A stretch of 64,000 nucleotides of DNA from the NCBI RefSeq assembly GCF_018130545.1, contig NZ_JAFCKF010000002.1, positions 1,054,001 through 1,118,000 of the forward strand, in the 5' to 3' direction. Both the position numbers and the translations under genes were made by a program. Positions within the stretch are counted from its first letter, which is position 1. Every line of letters begins with the position of its first letter. The notes under the pieces are model-generated. The model ran no database searches. It was not told the origin of the DNA and worked only from the letters and a program-made list of their open reading frames with translations. Below, piece after piece: positions 16,211-24,953 of the stretch. The DNA is from Bradyrhizobium tropiciagri (GTDB lineage Bacteria > Pseudomonadota > Alphaproteobacteria > Rhizobiales > Xanthobacteraceae).

Positions 16211-17032
16211 ATGCGCATCCATGCGATCCAAACCGGCACCGTCAAAATCAAAACCGCCCAGGTTGCGGGCCGAGGCCACGGCTTCATCGACATCTTCCGC
16301 GATCCGAATTGGACCGACTGGGTGCCGACATTCGCGTGGGCGATAGAGCATCCTGAAGGCGTTATTGTCGTTGACAGCGGCCAAGGGACCTATCTGTTGG
16401 AGCATGGACGCTCACTCCATCCCTATGTGCGATGGGAGGTCGGCTTCCAGATCGAGCCCGAGCAGGAAATTGGGCCGCAACTCCGCGCCTTGGGAATCCG
16501 TGCCCGCGATGTGAAGAAAGTCGTGCTGACGCATTTGCACATGGATCATGATGCCGGCATCGCGCATTTCCCCGATACCGAAATTATTGTAACAGCTGGG
16601 GAATATGCGCGGGGGCGCGGACTGCTTGGCCAGCTTCGAGGCTATCTTCCGCAGCGTTGGCCCAAGTGGTTCGACCCGACGCCGATCGAGCTGCCCAAAG
16701 AGAATTTCGGCTCGTTCGATCGGAGTCTGCGCCTTACGAAAGCCGGCGATGTTGTTGCGGTGGCGACGCCGGGGCACACGCCAGACCACATGTCCGTGAT
16801 CGTCCTGGATGGCGACACCGCGATATTCCTCGCCGGCGACACCTCCTACAATCAGGCGCTCATGCTGTCAGCCACTCCGGACGGCGTCGGCAGCGATCGG
16901 GAGCTCTCAATAGCAACGCTCAATGCCATCAAGGCGTTCGCGCAAAGCCGCCCGACCATCTATTTGCCGACGCATGATCCGGAGTCGGCCGAGCGCCTTG
17001 CCAACCGGCAGTTGGCGGTGGCGACGAGCTAG
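16211..17032 (+). CDS. Metallo-beta-lactamase-fold hydrolase, AHL-lactonase-like
   Basis: A 273-residue MBL-fold protein. The dinuclear zinc motif is LTHLHMDHDAGI (HxHxDH). The remaining ligands are in ATPGHTPDHMS (His), FLAGDTSYNQ (Asp) and LPTHDPES (His). The Tyr three residues after the bridging Asp matches the catalytic Tyr of AiiA-type N-acyl-homoserine lactonases. The length fits that clade. GGAGG lies 7 nt before the ATG at 16211; an upstream ATG at 16115 would overlap the operator. No luxI/luxR pair adjoins it, so a quorum-quenching or plain lactone-degrading role is inference. Divergent LysR regulator upstream. Confidence 0.8.
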   Translation: MRIHAIQTGTVKIKTAQVAGRGHGFIDIFRDPNWTDWVPTFAWAIEHPEGVIVVDSGQGTYLLEHGRSLHPYVRWEVGFQIEPEQEIGPQLRALGIRARDVKKVVLTHLHMDHDAGIAHFPDTEIIVTAGEYARGRGLLGQLRGYLPQRWPKWFDPTPIELPKENFGSFDRSLRLTKAGDVVAVATPGHTPDHMSVIVLDGDTAIFLAGDTSYNQALMLSATPDGVGSDRELSIATLNAIKAFAQSRPTIYLPTHDPESAERLANRQLAVATS

Positions 17033-17125
17033 TCGGAACGGCGAGCGAACGGAGGCCTTGGCGTTTTCGCCAAGACATACGCCCGGATGACCGCAATTGG
17101 CCGAATAGCAAAGTTGAGGTTCACC

Positions 17126-17569
17126 ATGTTCGATATCGACATTCAAATCGATCGCCCCGTCGCAACTGTCTTTGATTACCTCAAGGATATAGAGGCTTGC
17201 TCGCTCTGGTATGAGGCGGTGCGGTCAGTCGATCTCATCTCCTCCGGCCCAACGGGCCAAGGGAGCCGGTTTCAGTTCAAACGCGAGATCGGCGGCAAGG
17301 CGATCGACAACACCGTCGAAGTCACCGAATTTCGCGAGCCTGATCTTTTGACAATCGCCAGCGTCAACGGACCAACGCCTTTCAGCTATTGCTATCGATT
17401 GTCACCGAGCGATGGTGGTACCCGGCTTCATCTGACAGGGTCGATAAGCGGCGAAGGATTGACAGGCGCCATTGCGTTGTTCGCGCCGCTCGCCAACACG
17501 CTGTTCAAGAAGGGCATGCGGGCCAATCTTGAAATACTGAAGCGCCTCATTGAGAGATCTGCTCAGTGA
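17126..17569 (+). CDS. SRPBCC-family protein (polyketide cyclase/START-like fold)
   Basis: A 147-residue helix-grip protein. It begins MFDIDIQIDRPVATVFDYL, the typical first strand and helix, and ends with the long C-terminal helix KKGMRANLEILKRLIE. The ATG at 17126 has GAGG 6 nt upstream; the upstream ATG at 17087 adds unconserved residues. It lies 93 bp after the MBL-fold gene on the same strand and may be co-transcribed. Such proteins bind hydrophobic ligands; the ligand is unknown. Confidence 0.8.
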   Translation: MFDIDIQIDRPVATVFDYLKDIEACSLWYEAVRSVDLISSGPTGQGSRFQFKREIGGKAIDNTVEVTEFREPDLLTIASVNGPTPFSYCYRLSPSDGGTRLHLTGSISGEGLTGAIALFAPLANTLFKKGMRANLEILKRLIERSAQ

Positions 17570-17673
17570 CTGCACGTCCAGGCGGCATCGTGACATTTCA
17601 TCGTTGGATTTTCGAACTGCTGACGTGCTCGCGCAGCACTGCTCCAGCGCAGGCCGCTCCGATGAAGCGAGCA

Positions 17674-18315
17674 CTATAACCCCGGCGATCTCGCCGCCCA
17701 GGCCTTGGTAGCCTGGCAGTTGTCCATCGCCCTGATGTAGGCCGGGCGTGCCGTCGTGCGGGCGAGATAGTCCCGCTCGGCAGAACCAGGGACGTAGTTG
17801 CCGGTTCGCAGGCCGAGCAGCAGGGCGTAGCTCACCGAGATGTCGGCAGCCGTGAATCGGTCGCCGGCAAGATAGGGGCATTCCGCGAGGCGGCGGATCA
17901 CGAACCCCAGCCGGCTCTCGAAGGTCTCGAGGGCCCACTGGGTCGCCCGGGCCTCTCGCTCGGCTTCGGGCGCCAGCTGGCGACCGACAATGACGGCGTT
18001 CATCGGCCCGGCGAGCCCCGCTTCGCCCAAGTGGAGAAATTGCAGATAGGACGCGAAGGCGGGATCATCGGGGGCGACGGCAAGCGCACCTGAGCCGTAT
18101 CGGGCGAGCAGGTACTCGAGAATCGCGATCGATTCGACCATGATCGTCTCGCCGTCCTGCAATACGGGAATGAAACCGGCGGGGTTGATGGCGAGGAAAC
18201 CGCGATCATTCTCGACTGCACGCAGATCGACCGGGCGCAGCCGATAAGCCAATTTCAATTCCTCGAGCAGCCAAACGACGCGGAAGCCGCGACCTTCGCC
18301 ATAGACGGTGAGCAT
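17674..18315 (-). CDS. Glutathione S-transferase family protein
   Basis: A 213-residue GST. The N-terminal thioredoxin-like domain starts MLTVYGEGRGFRVVWLLEEL, with NPAGFIPVLQDGETIMVESIAILEYL carrying the cis-Pro and the Glu/Ser glutathione-binding pair. The C-terminal helical domain contains GDRFTAADISVSYALLLG, the N-capping box. The start at 18315 follows a GGAGCG site; the longer frame to 18531 has no family similarity. Substrate unknown. Confidence 0.87.
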   Translation of the reverse strand: MLTVYGEGRGFRVVWLLEELKLAYRLRPVDLRAVENDRGFLAINPAGFIPVLQDGETIMVESIAILEYLLARYGSGALAVAPDDPAFASYLQFLHLGEAGLAGPMNAVIVGRQLAPEAEREARATQWALETFESRLGFVIRRLAECPYLAGDRFTAADISVSYALLLGLRTGNYVPGSAERDYLARTTARPAYIRAMDNCQATKAWAARSPGL

Positions 18316-18633
18316 CGTTGAGCGCTCCTGGATTGGGCTGGATGGCCTAACTCGCAGAGGTAAGCCCGTCGCGCAACGGACCATCGATGGCGCAACATGC
18401 ACGCAAGGCTTGGCGCGCATGTGCGACATGCCTTTGTGCGACATGGCTTGGGTGACAAGCCTCGGGGCGAGCGGAGGCTTGCGCGATTTCGGAATATTAG
18501 AATAATATCCTTGAGTTGCCCGACATGTCAAGTTGCGTGGCCGAACGTCGGCCGTCGCCGGCTACTGTGCATGGGGTTGTTTTCGATATTTTTGGCCGCG
18601 CCCCCTGCGACGGCCCCATGATCTCATCTTGCG
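18316..18633. other. Gap between GST and dctA genes
   Basis: About 320 bp, holding the GST promoter region and the 3' side of dctA. A short direct repeat, GTGCGACATG, occurs at 18421-18430 and 18436-18445. No gene, terminator hairpin or known repeat is recognised. Confidence 0.45.
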
Positions 18634-19962
18634 CTAGCCGGTGCCGCCCGGCTCCAGCGCCTCGCCGAGCTGGATCGGATGCGCCATGGTTTCGTGCAAT
18701 GCATCCTTGTCGAGCTCGCCCTCGGACAGGCTGATCACCACGCAGGCGACACCGTTGCCGACCAGATTGGTCAGCGCGCGGCACTCGCTCATGAACTTGT
18801 CGATGCCGACCAGGATCGCAATCGACTGGATCGGAATGTCAGGCACGATCGACAGCGTCGCGGCGAGCGTGATGAAGCCTGCGCCGGTGACGCCGGAGGC
18901 GCCCTTCGAGGTGATCATCGCGATGCCGAGAATGCCGAGCTCCTGCCAGATCGTCAGATGGGTGTTGGTGGCCTGCGCCAGGAACAGCGTCGCCAGCGTC
19001 ATGTAGATATTGGTGCCGTCGAGATTGAAGCTGTAGCCGGTCGGCACCACGAGACCGACCACCGAGCGCGAGGCGCCGAGATGCTCCATCTTCTGGATCA
19101 ACTGCGGCAGCACCGTTTCCGACGACGACGTGCCGAGCACGATCAGGAGTTCGTCCTTGATATAGGCGATGAAGCGGATGATGGAAAATCCCGCCAGCCG
19201 TGCGATGGCGCCGAGCACGATCAGCACGAACAGGATGCTGGTGAGATAGAACGTGGCGATCAACGCTGCCAAATTGGCGAGCGAACCGAGGCCGTAGGCG
19301 CCGACCGTGAAGGCCATCGCGCCGAACGCGCCGATCGGTGCAACTCGGACGATGATGCGGATGATGCCAAAGAACATCTTGGCCGCCTTGTCGATCGCCG
19401 CCGAGATCGGCTCGCCGGCCGGGCCCATCAGCGCGATGGCAAACCCTGACAGGATCGAGATCAGCAGCACCTGCAACAGGTCGCCGCGTGCCACCGCACC
19501 AAGATAACTGTCCGGGATGATCGCCATCAAATGGGCGACGATGCCCTGCTCCTTCGCCTGGGTGACATAGGTCGCGACAGACTTCGGATCGATGGTCGAC
19601 GGATCGATGTTGAAGCCTCGGCCCGGTTGCAGCAATTCGCCGACGAGAAGGCCGAATGCGAGCGCGACCGTGGACACCGCCTCGAAATAGATCAGGGTCT
19701 TCAACCCGACGCGGCCGACACGCTTGAGATCACCCATCGAGGAGATGCCGTGGACCACGGTGCAGAAGATCACCGGCGCGATCATCATCTTGATCAGCGC
19801 GATGAAACCGTCGCCGAGCGGCTTCAACGCCTTGCCGAGATCAGGATAGAAATGCCCGATCAGGACCCCCGCGAAGATTGCGATCAGCACCTGGACGTAA
19901 AGGATCTTGTACCAGGGCTGATGCGTGCGATGGGCGGCGGGCTTGATCGCGTCTGTGGTCAT
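18634..19962 (-). CDS. dctA: C4-dicarboxylate transporter DctA (dicarboxylate/cation symporter)
   Basis: A 442-residue inner-membrane symporter of the DAACS family. The sequence [25 protein letters not shown] opens the first membrane helix. Family motifs seen are the serine-rich [21 protein letters not shown] re-entrant loop, [13 protein letters not shown], and [19 protein letters not shown]. These carry the Na+/substrate ligands. DctA takes up succinate, malate and fumarate, and in rhizobia it feeds bacteroids. No dctBD genes are adjacent, so regulation is elsewhere or this is a second copy. The start at 19962 has a GGGGC site; the frame extends upstream without similarity. Confidence 0.92.
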   Translation of the reverse strand: MTTDAIKPAAHRTHQPWYKILYVQVLIAIFAGVLIGHFYPDLGKALKPLGDGFIALIKMMIAPVIFCTVVHGISSMGDLKRVGRVGLKTLIYFEAVSTVALAFGLLVGELLQPGRGFNIDPSTIDPKSVATYVTQAKEQGIVAHLMAIIPDSYLGAVARGDLLQVLLISILSGFAIALMGPAGEPISAAIDKAAKMFFGIIRIIVRVAPIGAFGAMAFTVGAYGLGSLANLAALIATFYLTSILFVLIVLGAIARLAGFSIIRFIAYIKDELLIVLGTSSSETVLPQLIQKMEHLGASRSVVGLVVPTGYSFNLDGTNIYMTLATLFLAQATNTHLTIWQELGILGIAMITSKGASGVTGAGFITLAATLSIVPDIPIQSIAILVGIDKFMSECRALTNLVGNGVACVVISLSEGELDKDALHETMAHPIQLGEALEPGGTG

Positions 19963-20105
19963 GAGGTGCCCCGGGCTGGAAATGAACTCGACTGGTGATG
20001 CCATCTTGGCGGAGCCGCACGCAAGCGACAATGGCCATTCGCGGCCGCCGCGCGCGCACACGAATCTGTCATAGACTAGGACCGGCTCGCATCCGGAGGC
20101 TGAGG

Positions 20106-20264
20106 ATGGAATTCACCGCATTGTTTCTCGCCATCACCATCGCCATGCTGGTGGCCTGGCGTGGTCCGCGTCCGGTCGCGATCGGATTGTTCGCGGTGAT
20201 CCTGGTTGCGTGCATCGCAACCTTGCTGCATCACGCCACCGACCGTCTCACGCTGTCGTTCTGA
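20106..20264 (+). CDS. DUF5993 small membrane protein
   Basis: A 52-residue protein, [20 protein letters not shown] at its start, with two hydrophobic helices separated by a GPRP turn. GGAGG lies about 8 nt before the ATG. It ends 8 nt before dsbB and matches the small DUF5993 family commonly found beside dsbB-like genes. It may assist or modulate the disulfide oxidase; that is inference from neighbourhood. Confidence 0.75.
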   Translation: MEFTALFLAITIAMLVAWRGPRPVAIGLFAVILVACIATLLHHATDRLTLSF

Positions 20265-20272
20265 GGCCAGCC

Positions 20273-20818
20273 ATGACCGACACCCAGGCAGTGACCCTGA
20301 ATGCGCTGGCGCTCTACGGTCTCGCGCTGCTGCTGGCGGCGGCCTTTGCGGCGCAGCTCGTGCTGCACGAGCTGCCCTGCCCGCTGTGCTTGTTGCAACG
20401 CACGCTGTTTGCGCTGCTGGCGGTCGGACCGATCCTGAACATCCGCTTCGGACCGCGGCCGACCCATTACGCGTTGTCGCTGCTGACCGCGGTGGTCGGC
20501 GCGTCTGTCTCGACCCGGCAGGTGCTGCTGCACATCCTGCCCGGCGACACCGGCTATGGGTCGGCACTGCTCGGCTATCATTATTATACGTGGGCGCTGA
20601 TCGGCTTCATCGCGGCGATCGTCCTGCTCGCCGCCATGCTGCTGTTCGACCGCCAGTTCGATCACCGTGCGGCGCCGGGCGCCTCGCCCGGCCGGTTCGC
20701 GCAAGGCGCGGTGTGGCTGGTGATCGGGCTGACGGCGCTGAACGCGCTCTCCACCCTGCTCGAATGCGGCTTCGGCGCCTGCGCCGACAATCCGATCGTC
20801 TATGAGCTGCTGAAGTAG
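20273..20818 (+). CDS. dsbB: Disulfide bond formation protein B
   Basis: A 181-residue four-helix inner-membrane oxidoreductase. The first redox pair is in HELPCPLCLLQRT (CxxC); the second periplasmic pair is in LLECGFGACADNP. DsbB reoxidises periplasmic DsbA using quinone. The CPLCLLQR sequence, with the quinone-contacting Arg, is the family signature. The ATG at 20273 is 8 nt after the DUF5993 gene, so the two are an operon. No dsbA is in the window. Confidence 0.88.
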   Translation: MTDTQAVTLNALALYGLALLLAAAFAAQLVLHELPCPLCLLQRTLFALLAVGPILNIRFGPRPTHYALSLLTAVVGASVSTRQVLLHILPGDTGYGSALLGYHYYTWALIGFIAAIVLLAAMLLFDRQFDHRAAPGASPGRFAQGAVWLVIGLTALNALSTLLECGFGACADNPIVYELLK

Positions 20819-20823
20819 GCGGC

Positions 20824-21528
20824 CTAGGGACGCTTCGGAATATTCAAGCCGCGTTCCACGGCCGGACGCTTGAGACCACGCTCCAGCCAGGCCGCGACGT
20901 GGGTGAAGCGGTCGAACTCGACCAGCTCGCGCGCGCCGTAAAAGCCGATCAGATTGCGCACCCAGCCGAGCATCGAGATGTCGGCGATGGTGTATTCGTC
21001 ATCCATGAACCATTGCCGTCCGGTGAGATGCGTCTCCATCACGCCGAGCAGGCGCGCGGATTCGGCGACGTAGCGCTGCAACGGCCGCTTGTCCTCATAA
21101 TCCTTGCCGGCGAATTTATGGAAGAAGCCGACCTGGCCGAACATCGGCCCGATGCCGCCCATCTGGAAGTGCACCCACTCGATCGCCTGGTAGCGGCGCG
21201 CCGCATCCGCCGGCAACAGCTTGCCGGTCTTCTCGGCGAGATATTGCAGGATCGCGCCGGATTCGAACAACGGCAGCGGCTTGCCGCCGGGACCGTTGGG
21301 ATCGAGGATCGCCGGGATCTTGCCGTTCGGATTCAGCGACAGGAACTCCGGCGTCTTCTGGTCGTCCTTGTTGAAGTCGACAAGGTGGACCTCGTAGGGC
21401 AGCCCGATCTCCTCCAGCATGATCGAGACCTTCACGCCGTTCGGCGTCGGCAGCGAATAGAGCTGCAAGCGGTCGGGATGCTGCGCGGGCCAGCGCTTCG
21501 TGATCGGAAAGGCAGACAGGTCGGGCAT
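20824..21528 (-). CDS. Glutathione S-transferase, YfcG/YghU-like disulfide-bond oxidoreductase
   Basis: A 234-residue nu-class GST-like protein. The region LYSLPTPNGVKVSIMLEEIGLPYEVHLVDFNKDDQKTPEF and the NPNGKIPAILDPNGPGG-x-PLPLFESGAILQYL block are characteristic of the YfcG/Ure2p group. The Thr/Asn in PTPNG replace the usual catalytic Ser/Tyr. Members reduce disulfides with glutathione. It converges with dsbB (5 bp between stop codons), giving two disulfide-related genes together, though on opposite strands. Confidence 0.88.
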   Translation of the reverse strand: MPDLSAFPITKRWPAQHPDRLQLYSLPTPNGVKVSIMLEEIGLPYEVHLVDFNKDDQKTPEFLSLNPNGKIPAILDPNGPGGKPLPLFESGAILQYLAEKTGKLLPADAARRYQAIEWVHFQMGGIGPMFGQVGFFHKFAGKDYEDKRPLQRYVAESARLLGVMETHLTGRQWFMDDEYTIADISMLGWVRNLIGFYGARELVEFDRFTHVAAWLERGLKRPAVERGLNIPKRP

Positions 21529-21676
21529 GGATGAGCTTTCGGAGGGCGGGCGATGGGAGACCGAACCAATCTAGGTGATCCGGCGCGCCGATTGAAGCCC
21601 GCCCCCTCCGCAATTATCCAGCGCTCGGGCGCGATCCGCAGCGCCCGTCCGATGGCTCACTCCGACGGAACACCGA

Positions 21677-23788
21677 TCACTTCTTCGCGCGTTTCGTCTT
21701 TGCGCGCTTGGCAGGACGAGCCGCCACACGCCGCTTCTTGGCTTTCGCCGCCTTCTTGGTCTTTACTGATTTGGCCTTGGCTGATTTGGCTTTCGCCGTC
21801 CTGGTTGTCGACTTCCGGGTCTTCGCGGCCTTGCTGCGCGCGGCCGCGGCCGCCCTCGGCTGGCCGGCTGCCGAGCTGTGCTTGGTCGCGCCACCTTGCC
21901 GGCGCGGCGCGCGGGCATGCGGGCCGATGGCCGGCGCGACGCCACCTACCGCCGCTTGGAGGCCCGGGCGGGCGCGCGTGCTGGTCTGATCGACCGGCGT
22001 CGGCAACGAATCCGCGGCCGGCGTCGCCGACAGCCAGAACGACAGCTCGGCGGATTTGACCTGATTGTCGGTCGAGAAGTAGCTGTTCTGCCAGCTGTCG
22101 TCGGTTGCGAGGAAATGCCAGGCCGTGTTGGGGCTGGTTTGCAGCCAGTAGCGCCAGGCGTAGTGATCGTAGACGTCGAGGCAATGTGCGGCATAGGCTT
22201 CCGCGACCGCACGGTGGCCGCGGATGATCGCCATGTTCTCGTCGTTGTTGTAGGAGGCCTTGTAACCGAGATTGTGGCTGCCGGTGATGACGACGCAATC
22301 ATCGTCGAACGGATCGATCACGACGATCTTGTCGTGGATCACGGCGTGGCCCGCCTGGTTCAGCTCGGCCTCCCACTGCCCGAACGCGTCCGACTTGGTC
22401 ACGCCGCGGGTATGGATCACCCGGTAATCCTCGGGCAATGGCGGATCGCCCTTCTGCCGCTTCGCCGGCTTGGTCCCCGCGCCGCCGCCGGTGATGCCGA
22501 CAGCGAAGGCGCCCGACGCCTGCGGCGCGGTGACCGCGCCACGCACGAACAGCGAAGGCTTCGCCTTCAACGCGTCGGCGATCTTGTTGATGATGCTCGG
22601 CGAGCCCGGCTCGAACACCAGAAACACGATCGCCTGCTTGGCGCCGGCGATCGCGTCGAACACCATCTGCATGTCAGGCGGCGTCGCCTCGTTTGGTCCG
22701 GGCTTGCTGGCGCGGCGCTGCGGCGTGTTCGGCGAGAACCAGAGATCGACGGTGCCGCTGTTGTCTTCCAGCGTGATGGTCGGCAGCTTGGTGCCGTCAG
22801 CGCCGCGGAGCGGCGCCCCCTGCTGCGCCTTGCCGTTATTGCCGGGCGGCACGGTGTCCTGCTTCAGCCGCTTCCAGTAGTCGGCATAGGCCTGGGCCAT
22901 CGCCGGCGAGCGCGCGATGATCGTGTTGTTGGTCTGCGCGCACAGCGCGTTCGACGTGCAATTGGTCGATCCGAACAGGACCGCCTGCGGCGTCCCGTTG
23001 ACCAGCACCTGGAACTTGTTGTGGCCGATGCTGTTGCTCGGCATGAACCGGTCAATGACGGTCAATCCGGCCGCCTTGATCTGCTGGCGCTCTTCGGCAT
23101 AGGCGTCGTTGGTGAGATCGCCGGTCTTCTTGCTGCCGCTGGGCATGTTGGAGAGGATCAGGCTGCCGCGGCTGTGCAGCGCCGCAAAATGCTGGATCAG
23201 CTCGGGATCCTGGAATTCGTAGAGCGCGAGCAGCAACTCCCCGTTTGAGTTCAACGCCTCATCGGGCAACGTGGTGAGCGCCTTGATCATGTCTCCGGCA
23301 AGGTCGACGCGCAACTGATCGCCGATCTTGACAATCCGCTCCTTCAGAATGTCGACCATCGCGCCCGCCGGCGATCCGTCGGTCAGCTTGTGGGCGGTGG
23401 CCTGAGTCGCGAGGATGCCACGATTGAAATATGCCGACAGCGTTCCGTAGTTCGGATTGAGCTGCACCTGGTTCGAGACCAGCGGACCGAACGGCATGGG
23501 CGTCAGCTTGCCGGGGGCGCCCGTCATTGGCACGATCTTGTATTTGTAGGTGCCCCCGCGTTTGGCGAAGACATCCTTCCAGAAGAACTTCTGGACGGGA
23601 TCGTCGGCGGTGGTACGACCTTCGGTCGCCTGCTCGCCCTTGAACGTGGCCAGCGCCGGCAGCACGGTTTCGGTTCCCGCCTTGACGTCGATCCGGTGCA
23701 CGGCGAAGCCGAGGCAATCCTTGAGCTTGCCGCCGAAGGTCCAGGCGACCACGGCCATGTCGTTGTTGGAGAACGCAACGGCTTTCAT
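21677..23788 (-). CDS. Phospholipase D-like protein with lysine-rich histone-H1-like tail
   Basis: A 703-residue protein with two phospholipase D-type half sites. The first is GHNKFQVLVNGTPQAVLFGS (HxK with the later Gly-Ser). The second is HDKIVVIDPFDDDCVVITGS (HxKxxxxD), then NLGYKASYNNDENMAII. No signal peptide is seen; it begins MKAVAFSNNDMAVVAWTF. After about residue 635 the sequence becomes Ala/Lys/Arg-rich with KSAKAKSVKTKKAAKAKKRR-type repeats, like histone H1 or bacterial Hc1-like tails. The tail suggests nucleic-acid or phosphate binding, so the substrate may be DNA as easily as lipid. It stands alone. Confidence 0.82.
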   Translation of the reverse strand: MKAVAFSNNDMAVVAWTFGGKLKDCLGFAVHRIDVKAGTETVLPALATFKGEQATEGRTTADDPVQKFFWKDVFAKRGGTYKYKIVPMTGAPGKLTPMPFGPLVSNQVQLNPNYGTLSAYFNRGILATQATAHKLTDGSPAGAMVDILKERIVKIGDQLRVDLAGDMIKALTTLPDEALNSNGELLLALYEFQDPELIQHFAALHSRGSLILSNMPSGSKKTGDLTNDAYAEERQQIKAAGLTVIDRFMPSNSIGHNKFQVLVNGTPQAVLFGSTNCTSNALCAQTNNTIIARSPAMAQAYADYWKRLKQDTVPPGNNGKAQQGAPLRGADGTKLPTITLEDNSGTVDLWFSPNTPQRRASKPGPNEATPPDMQMVFDAIAGAKQAIVFLVFEPGSPSIINKIADALKAKPSLFVRGAVTAPQASGAFAVGITGGGAGTKPAKRQKGDPPLPEDYRVIHTRGVTKSDAFGQWEAELNQAGHAVIHDKIVVIDPFDDDCVVITGSHNLGYKASYNNDENMAIIRGHRAVAEAYAAHCLDVYDHYAWRYWLQTSPNTAWHFLATDDSWQNSYFSTDNQVKSAELSFWLSATPAADSLPTPVDQTSTRARPGLQAAVGGVAPAIGPHARAPRRQGGATKHSSAAGQPRAAAAARSKAAKTRKSTTRTAKAKSAKAKSVKTKKAAKAKKRRVAARPAKRAKTKRAKK

Positions 23789-23966
23789 AACGCCTCCTCA
23801 AATCCGGTTTGTGAGAATCAAGCAGATCGAAGCCCGCAGCAGGTCTGCCGGGGCCGCATCAATGAATACCCAAATCAGATCGCGCGACGATGACGCTGCG
23901 CTTCCGGTCCGCACAATCGCCAACGCCCCGCTCCGCGAGATATTGAATGGATTTGCTACCGAAAGC

Positions 23967-23982
23967 TGTGAAATGATTCACA
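23967..23982. promoter_or_regulatory. Perfect CRP-type palindrome TGTGA-N6-TCACA
   Basis: TGTGA (23967-23971) and TCACA (23978-23982) around AATGAT, with C/G extending each side, match the CRP consensus exactly. It lies 98 bp before the SDR start and about 180 bp before the divergent PLD gene. It could control either. A chance occurrence cannot be excluded. Confidence 0.5.
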
Positions 23983-24080
23983 GATCGCGCGAATGTATTG
24001 GCGGTCCGCGCGGCCTTGCCGGTCGGCGGCCGATAGGACAGATTGGCTCGCGACAGCGCTCCAGCCGACACGGACGACGA

Positions 24081-24929
24081 ATGCCTCTGGGCCTCTCCGA
24101 CGACGAACTCGCGACGCATCCGACGGTGTTCGCAGCCGACGCGCTGGCCGGTCAGGTGGTCGTCGTGTCCGGCGGCGCCGGCGGCATCGGCCGCGCCATC
24201 GCCTGGCTGTTCGCCCGGCTCGGCGCCCACGTCGTTGTTGCGGGGCGCAATGCCGACAAGCTCGACGCGCTTGTCGATCATCTCGGCCATCGCGGCCTGA
24301 AGGCCTCCGTGCATGTCACCGACATCAGGGATGCCGATGCGGTCAACGCGATGTTCGATGCGCTATGGGCCGAGCACGGCCGCATCGATCATCTCGTCAA
24401 CAGCGCCGGCGGCCAGTTCCCGCAGGCCGCGATCGACGTCTCGATCAAGGGCTGGAACGCGGTCATCAACACCAACCTCAACGGCACCTGGTACATGATG
24501 CAGGCCGCGGCGCAGCGCTGGCGCGACCGCACGCATCCCGGCAGCATCGTCAATATCGTCGTGGTCACGACACACGGCCTCTACGGCATCGCGCACTCGA
24601 TCGCGGCGCGCTCCGGCGTGATCGGGCTGTCGCGCGCGCTGGCGGTCGAATGGGCGCCGCTGAACATCCGCATCAATTGCATCGCGCCCGGTGCGATCGA
24701 GACCGAGGGCTGGAACGTCTACAGCGAGGCGGCACGCGCCGCCTATCCGCGCTCCAACCCGATGATGCGCCCGGGCACGCCCTGGGACATCGCCGAAGCC
24801 GCCGTCTATCTCGCCGCGCCGTCCGGCAAGTTCATCACCGGTGAGATGCTGACCGTCGACGGCGGCGGCCAGCATTGGGGCGAGACCTGGACCACCGGCA
24901 AGCCGGACTATTTCAGGGGCGGCGAATAA
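24081..24929 (+). CDS. SDR-family oxidoreductase, 2,4-dienoyl-CoA reductase-like, altered active site
   Basis: A 282-residue Rossmann-fold protein. The NAD(P) site is SGGAGGIGRAIA (about residues 30-41). NSAGGQFPQAAIDVSIKGWN resembles the NNAAGNF segment of dienoyl-CoA reductases more than FabG-type SDRs. The usual YxxxK is replaced: Ser173 sits at the Tyr position and Arg177 at the Lys position (SIAAR before SGVIGLSR). Ser there is normal in dienoyl-CoA reductases, but Arg for Lys is not. The C-terminal GEMLTVDGGG is intact. The ATG at 24081 is preferred since the upstream frame shows no similarity. Substrate unknown. Confidence 0.85.
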   Translation: MPLGLSDDELATHPTVFAADALAGQVVVVSGGAGGIGRAIAWLFARLGAHVVVAGRNADKLDALVDHLGHRGLKASVHVTDIRDADAVNAMFDALWAEHGRIDHLVNSAGGQFPQAAIDVSIKGWNAVINTNLNGTWYMMQAAAQRWRDRTHPGSIVNIVVVTTHGLYGIAHSIAARSGVIGLSRALAVEWAPLNIRINCIAPGAIETEGWNVYSEAARAAYPRSNPMMRPGTPWDIAEAAVYLAAPSGKFITGEMLTVDGGGQHWGETWTTGKPDYFRGGE

Positions 24930-24953
24930 ACGCCGGTCACCGCCGCCCGTTCG

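Noticed and set aside
18421-18445. Direct repeat GTGCGACATG
   Set aside because: Two short copies 15 bp apart with no promoter or operator context; likely chance.
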